In this document: in pieces, positions 25,445 to 36,184 of the stretch
Position numbering within the stretch: position 1 is the stretch's first letter
How the letters are laid out: each line of letters starts with the position of its first letter
NCBI RefSeq assembly: GCF_021018895.1
Contig: NC_079371.1
Span: 9,317,501-9,381,500 of the forward strand
Source of the DNA: Seriola aureovittata
Taxonomy: Eukaryota > Chordata > Actinopteri > Carangiformes > Carangidae
Direction: 5' to 3'
Length of the DNA stretch: 64,000 nt
Program-made: the position numbers and the translations under genes
The notes under the pieces: generated by a model
What the model was told of the DNA's origin: nothing
The model's input: the letters and a program-made list of their open reading frames with translations, nothing else
The model's database searches: none

Positions 25445-25780
25445 TGAGAAAACTGATAGCAAGAGCTTAGCTTATCATAAAGACTGGAAACGGGGAAAAG
25501 GTTAGTTTAGCTGGAAGGTGAGAGAAAATCCTCTTACCTACAAAGTGTAGCCAGAGCTTTTCATTTCTACACTTTGATTTAATGTATGGGATAAAAACAA
25601 AGATATAATGCGTTAGTTAGTGAGCTTTAGAGGTGGAGCAGGCTAAATTTTCATTTTATCTTAGTTTAGTCAGAGCCAGGCTGTTTGCAATCCAGCTGCT
25701 GGCTGTACTTTCAAATTTACCACACCTGTCAAACCTGACAGTGGTGTCTGTTTTCTCATTTAACTCAAATTAGCAGAGAA
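25445..25780. repeat. R1 element, truncated copy
   Basis: 'gcttagcttatcataaagac', 'tggaaacggggaaaagg' and 'gctgctggctgtactttca' are internal phrases of R1 (see 23138-23963). The ends are degraded. Confidence 0.6.
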
Positions 25781-25879
25781 AAAATATAAAAAAAAATACA
25801 GATTTGTTTAATTTTCTTTTCTTTTGTCCTTTTTTACTTCTTTTTTCCACCACACTATCCCTTTGCTCTCAAAACTGTC

Positions 25880-26590
25880 AACACAGTTGGAATCCTTTCT
25901 TTGAGACTCTGGTCCATGTTGACATGATTGGATCACATCATTTCTGCAGATTTGTCAGCAGCACATTCATGCTGCCAATCTCCCGCTCTTCCACACCCCA
26001 GAGGTGTTCTATTGGATTTATATCTGGGGACTGGGGAGGTCAGTGAAGTACACTGAACTCACTGTCATGTTCATAAAATGACTTTTGCTTTGTGACATGG
26101 AGCATTATCCTGCTGGAAGTACCCATTAGAGGATGGTAAACTGTGGCCATAAAGGCCTGCACATGGTCAGATACAATACTCAGACAGGCCGTGGCATTCA
26201 ATTGATGGTATTAAGGGCCCACACTGTGCCAAGAAAACTTTACCCTTACCATTTCAACACCACCACCACCAGCCTGGACTGTTGACACAGATGCCAAATT
26301 GTGATCTTACCATTTGTGTGCCTCATCACAAATCCAGATACAGACCATGCAATGTTTTTCCAATCTTCAACTGTCCAGTTTTTGTGAGCCAGCATTTTGA
26401 GTAAACCTCAAATAGAGAAATACTCAAACCAGCCCCTCATTAAGTTCACACTTGTTTCTCATTCTGATGTTTGATGTGAACATTAACTGAAGCTCCTGAC
26501 AAGTATCTGCTTGATTTTATGCATTGCACCACTGCCACATGATTAGCTGAGCAGAGTGCAGGTGTCTCAGTCTTTTAGTATACCCATGCA
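25880..26590 (-). mobile_element. Tc1/mariner transposon relic
   Basis: On the minus strand, 26089-26130 reads GYFQQDNAPCHKAK, the conserved segment around the second catalytic aspartate of Tc1-family DDE transposases. Upstream of it is a decayed 'FSWHSVGPL' block, and downstream 'SPVPRYKSNRTP', which corresponds to the 'SPDLNPIE' region. Frameshifts, stops and an internal deletion near 26385-26410 make it inactive. The region to about 26580 matches the element's other end ('ccacatgattagctga'). Confidence 0.8.
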
Positions 26591-26599
26591 GGAAAATAA

Positions 26600-26984
26600 T
26601 TTGTCATTGTTAAAATTAATATTATTCTACAACACTCCAACAATCACATCTGAGAAAAACAACTCTTTCACAGCAAGTTTTGTTTCCAGGTAGACCCATT
26701 ACAAAAGTAAATCCTGCACAGACTCAGTTCATAGTAAAATGCTCACAGAAACTCTTTGAATTAATAGTCTTGGTCAGTGACCTGATAATAAAATTAGACA
26801 GGTCAGGTCAGTCTGTTTTCCATGCTCAGCTCAGAGTGGTTAAATTGTACCACAAGGGGCTTCAGTGAACAAAATAACTGTAACACCGAGACCTTTCCAA
26901 TTTAGAAGCACTAGACCTGAAATATAGTACCGGCTTCAAAGTTGACAAATTCTCTCCATGTCTTTGAGGCCAGCCATCATTCTC

Positions 26985-27047
<63 letters not shown>

Positions 27048-27725
27048 CTATCCAACAGTGGACCTCCCTATCGTTACATACTCACCAACAGGTGAGATTT
27101 TGAAGGTCCACAGTAATGGGCCTTCTCTCTAACCTCTCCTAAAATGTTGCGAATGCAAAATGTCAGCCACTCCCAGTAATCCATGACATAAGCCCCTTTT
27201 TTCTATCTCTCTGGAAGTCGGGGGGGAGGGGGGCAGAAGTCCAACACCCAATGTGAAGACAGAAGTGTTCAGAGTGAAGCTCCTACTGAAATCTGTGTTG
27301 TGGTTGGTTTGTTTGCGGTGGTGCAGCAACTGGTTCAAGTTCTGCTTATTTTTGGTACCTGGAGCGTCAAAATGAATCCCGCTGCAGCGTAGCCTCAGCT
27401 CTCCAGACAGATAGAAGCAATGGGTTATGGGATGGTGAACTACAAGCAGCTTTGGTTTGCTTTTTCTTTCCTTACATAAAAGCACCTGGAAAAAGGAGAT
27501 GAAAATTAAAGAGGGAATTCAGGTATGTATTCCCATTTTTAAACTGCCTTTTCAAATAGTTTTTATTCATGAATTAATTCAATTCTTTTTACAATTCCTC
27601 CACATTGCAAGTCCCCTCTTGACAATTTTTAAAAGAGAATTACAAAAGCAGTTTTGCAGTTATAGCATGAAAGAAGACTTTAGATATTGCATTTATTTTT
27701 GCTTTTTCAAAATCACTAGAAATAG
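26600..27725. other. Intergenic DNA with a long TG microsatellite, no gene recognised
   Basis: It contains the (TG)n tract at 26989-27045. A minus-strand frame of about 118 codons at 27129-27485 has no recognisable domain. Confidence 0.35.
26989..27045. repeat. (TG)n microsatellite
   Basis: About 28 uninterrupted TG units. Confidence 0.95.
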
Positions 27726-27727
27726 TG

Positions 27728-28421
27728 GTCCACACCAGTTGCGGCTGCTGGTCTTATAAGGAGGGGAAGCTCATTTTCGGCCTACATCATAAAATGTGTC
27801 CGTTTATTTAAATGTAAATTCGCAGAGTGACAGAAGAGAGTCGCCAAACACAACGCCAGTCGTTTTTAAGAAAGACAAAGTCGCTGAGGATCAGTAACGT
27901 CTCCAGATCAACTCCGAACGACGGAATGAAAAACTTGAAAAATGCTCCGGTGGATGCTTATACTTCAAGATCGCTGATTCGCTCATTTCGCTGTCAATCA
28001 AAAAGGGACTCAGCCTCAGACAGATCATCCAATCATCATGCAGAAGCCGAGCGTCCGGGCCAGCCCACTGCCCCATAGACCCCCAGAGACGCTGAGCGTC
28101 CGATGGACGGGACAAAGCCCAGCATTTATCCAATGACCGTCTAGTTTCGCTGCAGTGGAACAACCCACTCTCTGCTTCCCCATTGAAGTCAGTAGACGCT
28201 CGGCGTGTAAAGCACTGTGGCGCTGCGGGGATAAATGAAAAGGAAGTCGTGTCGGTTACTGATAAGTAGCTGATTCTGAACAAAAGATGAACGTGTTCTA
28301 GCGCATATTTAGTCAATGAAATGTACACACAACCTCACATATTTGACCACTTATTTTGTTGACATTTTAGGGGAAGCTGAGCTTCCCTTGCAGTCTTAGA
28401 GCAATCGCCACTGGTCCACAC
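27728..28421. mobile_element. Non-autonomous hAT-type element with 8-bp target duplication
   Basis: A 678-bp element (27736-28413) is flanked by identical 8-bp copies of GTCCACAC (27728-27735 and 28414-28421). The ends are inverted: CAGTTGCGGCTGCT on the left and, read inward from the right, CAGTGGCGATTGCT, each leading into a 'gggaagctca' motif. CAG-type termini and an 8-bp duplication are diagnostic of hAT transposons. The interior is CpG-rich and its frames (83 and 145 codons, opposite strands) resemble no transposase, so it would depend on a transposase in trans. Confidence 0.85.
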
Positions 28422-28429
28422 CCTCATCT

Positions 28430-29395
28430 GGTCACAGCAGAAGAGTTCAAGGATGGTCTCTATAGGTGAAGGAGTCTCTCAGCTGCTTTGTTTCAAAGAC
28501 GATTTATACAAAGTTTGTGATTAAAACTCTTAAAATGCTTTATTGTTTGATATTGACTCAGCTTTCTTATCCCACTGAAACTACTTTTTTTTGTTTTTGC
28601 CAGTATATGTATACTACAACTGTCTGTCGATTTTACAGTTCTTTAATGAGAGAACATTCATCCTTTTATTTTCTTTTCTTATCTTGACACCATCTTCTTT
28701 ATGAGAGTGCACCTTGCACCTAGTAATAAAGCTTTGCTGAATGTTACTAGGTAAACCAGGGAAATGAAAGATGTGTGATTATTGGCACCACCAAGTGGTG
28801 AGTGCAAGAAAGAAAACAACTCTGAGGAGAGTGTGTGACTTTCACACAACACCTTCCTGTGACATTACAATAATGGCATTGTAACACATACTGTAAGTTA
28901 AATAAACAGTGGTTAAACAGAAAATAACCTGGAGTCAAATATATTGATGAATATATTGATCACTGGTTCAAGCGTACTCATTCAGTTTTCATGGCAGAGT
29001 TGTTAGATATTTTGAACAGCATCATGAAGAGGGATCTTCAGTGAGCATGGTGTCATACTTCTTCTGAGACTTCCTCTGTAAACTACGACAACCCACAATC
29101 AATCTCACTACATATGATGAATGTAGATAAACAAGCAGGATGAGCACTCAGCATTAAACTTCACCACGTTTCCACCACAGCTCAGATAATTACATACAGC
29201 TCCTTTCATACTGTTGCTGCGTGGCTACGAAAAAAATATTTGTGTATTTGAGCTAAATAAAGCTGACGCCAAATTGAATATAACAAATGATACAGGAAAA
29301 GGAAGTTGCTCTCAGTTTCTCACTGGAAGTGAATCATTTTTAATGTCTAAAGCAGAGATGGTTTTTGTTGGTTGTTTGTTTCTTAATCCTTTATT
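28430..29395. other. Intergenic DNA, nothing recognised
   Basis: AT-rich sequence with short frames only. Confidence 0.35.
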
Positions 29396-29398
29396 TAA

Positions 29399-29448
29399 CA
29401 GACATGTTAAATATATACATATATATATATATATATTTAACATGTCTG
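29399..29448. repeat. Perfect inverted repeat with AT-rich centre
   Basis: The arm CAGACATGTTAAATATATA at 29399-29417 is perfectly repeated in inverse orientation, ending at 29448, around a TA-repeat centre. It can form a 19-bp-stem hairpin or cruciform. Confidence 0.85.
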
Positions 29449-29449
29449 T

Positions 29450-30844
29450 GTCTGTATATATAATTTTCAATAAATCCCATAAAAAGACCAAAACCAACAA
29501 CAAATTGATCAGACTGTGTATTTAAAGCCTGACAGAACTAATTCTTCTCTACCATAGATCCGTCCATTGTTCATCACATCAGTGAGCCACACTGTTGAGA
29601 CTGGGTGACGTGTTCGCTCATAACAATGAACATGGGCACTAGTTTATTCTGAGTCAAACTCATAATTGCTGCCCTACTGCGGGAGATAGTCACTAGACTT
29701 CTTTGCTGAACTGCTGCTGCTCACACGCATGTCTGTCCACACCACCAGCGCTGCTGCTGTGCCTTGAATAATGGCCATCAGTACTAATGATCATCCATCG
29801 TTGATGAGCTGTCCGAAAGTGAGTTATAACAGAAAGCAATCACGAGAGAGAGAGAGAGAGGGAGAGAGAGAGAGAGAGAGTAGTTATCTAATACTTAATA
29901 CTCAATGTTTTATTGTACAATTGAATTGTCCATTAAAGAAAAGTTACAAAATATTTTCTTAGCTTTCAATTATATATTTACATATATATAGTTCTTTATA
30001 TAGTTCTTAGGAAAACAATGGTCGGACTTCGGAATCAGCCAAGAAAATTCGCTTACACCTTACATCTAGGGTTAAAAAATCATGTGACCTGACATCATTA
30101 AAAGTAATCTATAGTATAGGGTTTTTAAAAAGCTTCAACATGACCAAGAAATAATCCATATGTAAAGGCTTTATCACATTTTACTTCATTAATATTATTT
30201 CATCCTCATATCCACACCATTATTACTGTGCAAACAGTTGTTATTGAAGCATCCTCAGTATATTATTCTACATCATTTGCATGGGCAACACATTTCCCGT
30301 TAGCAGCCGTGCTAATTGCAGCTGTGGACTTTACAGTCTACTGAGGATCTCATGATGGTTTTCACACTCTGTCCGGGATCAAATCATTACAGTGATCGCA
30401 CAGCCAACTAACTTCCATTCTCTGCCCCGACGTGTCCTTTAAACCACTTCAACCTCATGAGCAGGGCACAACGCATTGAGATCCATGGATTATGTGAATG
30501 GAGTGGCTGTCGGACTCAGGCACTGTAGGCAATGAGGATAAAATAGGCTCCTCCAGCTCGAAGTTAATGGGGATGGATTGTGTCCGAGGTGATGCAGAGC
30601 CACATTTACTGGAGGCCGCAGCCAGGGCGAGGACCTGCACTGTGAACCTAGTGATCTGCAGCAGCACAGGGAGACTGATGCCTGCCCTCCCAACAGGCTA
30701 TTACATGTGACCAGACCAGAGGTGGCTGGGAAAGTAAGGAGCAGGATTCAATGGTCGAGAGGGTTGCATTAATTAGGCTTGACCATACTGCTGCTCATCC
30801 ATTATTCCTGGTCCCACTGTTGCTCATTTGGACCTGCGAGAGCA
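29450..30844. other. Intergenic DNA, no gene recognised
   Basis: A (GA)n tract at 29847-29880 is the only clear element. The 30300-30720 part is less AT-rich, but its frames on both strands show no domain. Confidence 0.35.
29847..29880. repeat. (GA)n microsatellite
   Basis: About 17 GA units with one interruption (ggga). Confidence 0.9.
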
Positions 30845-30845
<1 letters not shown>

Positions 30846-30915
<70 letters not shown>

Positions 30916-30917
30916 TT
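30846..30917. repeat. (TG)n microsatellite
   Basis: A tract of about 72 bp of TG repeats with one TATG interruption near the right end. Confidence 0.95.
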
Positions 30918-31064
30918 GCATGCATACAATATTTGAGTAGCTCTTTTTAAAAAGAGTTTTGGCCTTTTTTCTAACTAATGTAATTTGAGCAGAGGGTAAA
31001 AGTAACATGACCGCTCTACTTCCTGTATAGTTTTCTGAAGGTTTAACTCCCAGGAACACAACCA

Positions 31065-31440
31065 GTACTCTAGAGCTGAAATGATCATTTGATTGAATCG
31101 ATTGGAGAATTGACAGAAGATTAATTTTCAACACGTTCGAGAATTGATTAATCATTTAAGTTAATTTCTAAACAAAAATGCTACAATTTCTCTTGTTTCA
31201 GCCTCGCAAATGTGGATGTTTGCTTCTTTTCTTACTTTTTCTGTGACAGTAAACTCATCATGTTCGTGTCTGTGACAGCTGCTCAGATAAAACAAGAAAT
31301 TAGAATATATTAACTTCAGCTTCAGGGAATATTGATGGACCTTTCTCACTATTCTTTGACATTTTATACGCCGAATAAGCAATCGATTAATAATAAAGAA
31401 AATAACTGCCAGTATTGATAATGAAAATAGCTGTTGTTTG
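31065..31440. repeat. Dispersed 'CGATTAATC' repeat R5, copy 1
   Basis: The left part 'gagctgaaatgatcatttga', 'aatcgattggagaattgaca' and the right part 'caatcgattaataataaaga' with 'gataatgaaaatagctgttg' match the common fish repeat starting 'gggctgcaactaacgattat', with inverse termini. A short second copy lies at 50766-50830. Confidence 0.5.
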
Positions 31441-31444
31441 TTAG

Positions 31445-32740
31445 CCTTACTGCTTTCCTGTCATGGATTAATATGACCTTTCCGGAGATTTTCTGTCTGA
31501 TAATCACTTGACACAAAGAAAAACAGTGAAGCAATTTGAATTTCACAGAGCGTCCCCCACAAGATGGAGGATGGAGGACCTGTAATACTTGATATTTACT
31601 TCAGTGGGATCAGAATTGATATGGAGGCTTTTGGGGCTCCTGGGCAGTTTCAATGGATTTATACTGCGTTTTTTACAAAATAGTCCAAAGTGATTTGAGG
31701 ACAGCTTGATCAAACCAGCAACCCTACGATTAGTGGAGGACCCACTCTGCTGAGCCACAGCCACCTCTTACTACCTTACTCCTTTTCAAGTCTTGTTACT
31801 TTTAACATTATTCAAGGATTATACAAGTGGTTCCCAAACTGGGGCTGCATCAAGGTATCTAAGCTTCCATGACAGAAACCTCTGTTGTTTTAAATTTTTA
31901 AAAATCCAATTGTTGGATGTTCAGCATTGCTTTTTGACTATCCCTGTGTTCTGGTTAATGATTAATCAGCACAGCCGATAAATTCTTTAATATGACAAAT
32001 CTGATATAGTCAAATCAAAATAAAGACAAATTATGTTTTTTTTCTTACTTGCCTAACAAAACTCATCCCACCAAAAATCTGCACTGAACTTTCTCACATT
32101 TATAATTATTATTGCTGCAGGTTATTTATTCAGATAAACATGCAATTGTATACCTTATGTAACTTTTATTTTTCAACATGAAGGTCTAAAAGCAGCCTCC
32201 TTTACACTGCCAGAAATAATGTTCTGGATGGAGCATACTAACAATTTTATTTAATTTCTGTTCTGCTTTAAAGAAGGCTCCCAAACACGGCTCAGAGTAC
32301 TGCAGATGCTTTGTAATTTTGAAAAACACTGTGTTTACTTGTTTTAGTTTAACAGAAAAACGCATGCTGATGGTATCAGTGTACCTCACCACAGGCAGGT
32401 GGAGCCCTGATGAGACGTGCTCGGCTGTTTGCCAGTTGCACCACATCAATAGGAAATGAACACGTGAGCTATGATTCCTGGAAAAACTTTTTGTTCCACA
32501 GTTATATGTTTAATACAAAATGTTCAGGAAATTATATCAAGATGTTCTTTGTGAACTTTTGTTTTTGTGTCTGGATTTTATTTTTGTCTTTTTCAGATGG
32601 TAAAGCTGAATAACAAAATCCAAAACTGCAACAAATGCTGCTGAAACTTACTCATACCATCATATCTTTGTAATATAACACACAACCAACTATATGACAC
32701 ATAAAGTTTTATGGTAATGGTTTCAAAGAACCATATAATT
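31445..32740. other. Intergenic DNA, nothing recognised
   Basis: Noncoding on both strands as far as can be judged by eye. Confidence 0.35.
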
Positions 32741-32744
32741 TGGT

Positions 32745-32960
32745 ATTAATTACAGGTAAATTAGAGAGTGATCAGTTGGTACACTTCCAGTTATTTCTAA
32801 ATGCTAAGCTAGCACAACCATGAGATTACGTACAAAGGATAATAGCTGAGCTACACATGTACACTGCGAAATGTCTTTTCAAACAAATATACGATTCAGA
32901 TATATAAATGAAGAATAAAGTTTCCAGTAACAAATAAATGAGTCATGAATATATCTAGTT
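32745..32960. repeat. Dispersed repeat R3, copy 1
   Basis: About 210 bp shared with 41975-42200. Common phrases are 'tccagttatttctaaatg', 'gcacaaccatgaga', 'gagctacacatg' and 'aatgaagaataaagtttcca', in the same order and orientation. The copies are diverged. The family was not identified. Confidence 0.7.
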
Positions 32961-32964
32961 AAAC

Positions 32965-33395
32965 ATTTTGCAAGTAACTTGGTTAAGTATTTACAAATTG
33001 ACAATGACCTGAACATCAGAAATTCTTATGGTTGCATCAAAAATGCAAAAGAAAACCCCCCAAAAAACAAGACATTTCATCAAATATACTTTACCTCAGT
33101 TTGGTCTGTAAGGGTTAGTCATACATTTTTCATTGTTTATGTCTATAATCCAGCATATTGGATTTTGAAATTAAACAAAAAATTGAGCGTGTTTATACCA
33201 ACATTTGACCAACCAGATTGGGAGCGCAGCCCCTTTATATTTTATAACACTGAGAACCCCGAGGTCATGCTTTAGAAAACTTGGTAGGGTTTATATTCTA
33301 CACTCAGGATTTACGGGTTTTAGCGGGTTTTTCATTAGTTGGTTGATTTATAAATAATAAAAGTTAAAGAATACATTGTTTTTCAACCAGAATTT
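32965..33395. other. Intergenic DNA, nothing recognised
   Basis: A 98-codon frame at 32979-33275 has no recognisable domain and an AT-driven composition. Confidence 0.3.
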
Positions 33396-33399
33396 TACA

Positions 33400-34360
33400 G
33401 GAAAGGCTCAAGGTCAAAACAGTCACTTTGGTCCAGACTGAAATGTCTGTTGACAACAGTTGGATTTTGGTGACTTCTCTTCTAGCCCCACCACAGTGCT
33501 GATATTTGTGATTTTAAGTGAAGTGTCTTGACAACTATTGGATGGATTGTCATGAAAAGTGGCACAAGAATTCAAGTCCCACTCAGGGTGAATTACAGTC
33601 TCTTTGTCATGGTCTCAGCCTGGAGGCTCCAGGGTTTTGGTTTTTTGGACTTTTTTGGACTTTCTTGATGATTTAGTTTTCTGTGATTTGGGTTTCTGTT
33701 CTGGGTTTTGAGTATTTCTGGTTTGGGTATTTCTATTGTCTAGTTTAGTCTTCCCTGTCTTGTAGCTCTGTTTCCCCGTGCACTTCCTGTTTTATTTTGA
33801 TAGTCGTGTCACCCCAGTGTCTGAGTTCTAGTTTTGCTTCCTTTGGTTAATCATCCCTGATGTGTCCCACCTGTGTCTGCTTCCCCACCTGTTCTCCATC
33901 GTTAATCAGTTCCGTTCCTTTAAAAAGCCCTTGCTCTTTCTTGTCTTTGTGGGATCATTGTTGGTGATGTGGTTTGGTGGTTGGGTCGTTGGCAGCGCAT
34001 GTATGAACTTTGGTTTTTGTTTGAATAAATTCTTTCACACTGGTTCCTCTGCATCTGAGTCTCTCACCCTCACCCCTGCTTCATCGGTTCGTGACACTCT
34101 TTCCTGATCCCCTGATGTTTCATCCTGCACCACCATGACAGCAGAATATTATTTTGTCCAGTACTGCCTGCAAAACTAATGGCACTCCCATCAGCCTCAG
34201 CTCTACTTTGTGTTTAGTACTATTTAGCAAATGTTTGAATACTAATACATGATAAACATCCTCAACAGCATGTTAGCATATTGGCATTAGCATTACCTTC
34301 AGTCCAACCTACCAGAGCCTCTAGCATGGCTTCAGACTCTTAATCTTGTTGTATAAGTAG
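33400..34360. repeat. Dispersed fish repeat R4, copy 2, split by an LTR
   Basis: The left part (33400-33604) has 'gacaactattggatggattg'. The right part (34097-34360) has 'tgcctgcaaaactaatggca', 'ctgtactttg'-like sequence and 'catgttagcatattggcatt', the known order of this repeat. The solo LTR at 33605-34096 interrupts it, so the repeat is the older insertion. Confidence 0.7.
33600..34101 (+). mobile_element. Solo LTR with 5-bp target-site duplication
   Basis: A 492-bp element (33605-34096) begins TGTCATGG and ends CGTGACA, giving the TG...CA termini with short inverted ends (TGTCA/TGACA) of a retrotransposon LTR. It is flanked by identical CTCTT at 33600-33604 and 34097-34101. An AATAAA lies at about 34024, in the expected position for the R/U5 part. 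There is no internal coding region, so it is a solo LTR left by recombination. The plus orientation is inferred from the polyadenylation signal. Confidence 0.8.
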
Positions 34361-34364
34361 ATGG

Positions 34365-36180
34365 CAGCCATTCAAAACATACTTGTTACCATGCAAAATA
34401 CATGTTTGCTACTCAAACCTTGAAATTCCGGTATGAGTCTTTATTGGACGCACTGTGGGTGTTTATATCAATATAAACAAGGCAGTAAACACCTCCCCAT
34501 TAGCATTACTAACTTACATTATTGCCTTGCATGAGTCTGAATAAAATGCAGGGCTGCTGATGATTTGAATGTGCCTTCTGATTGGACTGAAGCACAGCTC
34601 CTAGCCCGCTAACAACCAGCAGGCAAGCTCTCAGCTCATTAGTCCTAGCTCCTCTCACTCAAGACACACATCTTCCAGAGACTCCACACCACAGTGGGGG
34701 GAATGACTGGGATAAATAAGGAATAATCAAGGAATCGTTCTGGCTGTGAGATGACCTGAATACTGGGCTCCTTGCCGTCATGGAGGCTCTGCCGACACAC
34801 TGCTACCATTATAATGAATGGAGCAGTGTATGGAGAGGACAGAGAGAGACCTTCAGTACAGTCCCACTAATGTTTGGGGAGGAGAAGGACGCTCTTTTGT
34901 AGTCGGGTTCATACAGAGGCTTGTTTCAGTACAACTTTTGCATGCTGTGATGCCTGCCCACGTTCTATATTTGGAACAGAATCATTTGCAAGACAAACAA
35001 TATGAATTTAAATTTTTACCTATTAATAACAGTCGGTGAGTGGGAAGTCATAGATAATTGCAGAGGAAGGGTTCTCAAAAATAAAACATCCTCCTCCAAA
35101 AATTCACACTCACAGCTGAGTTAGTGTCTATGCAGCTGACATGAAAGACATGTGGTTCAGACAAACCAACCAGATGAGACAAACAATGACAATGTAGGTG
35201 GGGAGAGAAAAACAGACCAGAAGCACACAAACACAGACCACACAATGCAAAATAATACTTTTCACCCTTCAAAGTCTAATTATAATGAAAAATGTATTCA
35301 AATGACAAATGAGTCATTTTGGAAACTCTTGACAGTGTGAAAGTGTTCAGATGCGGCTAAACATCAACTATATGCTAATAAAAAGCTTTTTTTCCCACCT
35401 CTCCTTGTCACAAACTGCATTTCAAACTGATGTGCCACGGCTCTTCACAAAGTTCACAAAGCCATGACACGTTGCTGCAGTATCAGATCAGGTATCTTCC
35501 TCCATGAGGATAATATTTCATGTACAGGACATTCGTTTTCTAGTCAACTTCAGCGGTGAGCCACCGCCGGTCTCTGTCCATCCATCATCTCCTGACCTTC
35601 AGCTCGGTGCCCTGACGGCTGCCTGGGGCACGGGAGAGTGACTAATGTCGTCTCAACCGCCACCTCCCTGCACCAAAGGCCTCTTATATCCGTCCAGTAT
35701 TATCCGAGCCTGGCGTCTACAGATTCCTATCACCGCTCCCAGCTTTAATTATTCACGCTGCTGAATCACACTCTCATTGTAGAGATAGCCAGACTGGCCA
35801 GACTACCTGCCCTCTCCCTCCCTCAGATCTTATCTCTCTGGCTGTATGACACAATCTCATCCTCCTCTTAAATACTGTAAATGAACTACTACTGAACTAC
35901 TGGACTTTCCTGTAAGCATACAATGAGTAAAACATGCAGTCTAAAATTAAGCCAAGATAAGAGTGACTGTATGCAAGGATGTAAGTTTGTATCAGAAGTC
36001 ACTTCTCCTTCAAGCTAAAAACACAACAACCTGTTATGGCTATTTCCTGTCTTATAATGTTTTCTATAACAATGATGGTAGTCAAACAAAGGAATTCAAA
36101 AAGTTGTTTAAGTTTCAAGCGGAAAGCTTGTCACATGGTCATTGTCTGAAACCATTCCTCATATATATTTACTATGTTGG
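34365..36180. other. Intergenic DNA, nothing recognised
   Basis: Only short random frames. No exon or repeat boundary was recognised. Confidence 0.35.
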
Positions 36181-36184
36181 ATTT

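Noticed and set aside
27891..28328. 145-codon minus-strand frame
   Set aside because: It lies inside the non-autonomous hAT element, resembles no transposase and overlaps a frame on the other strand.
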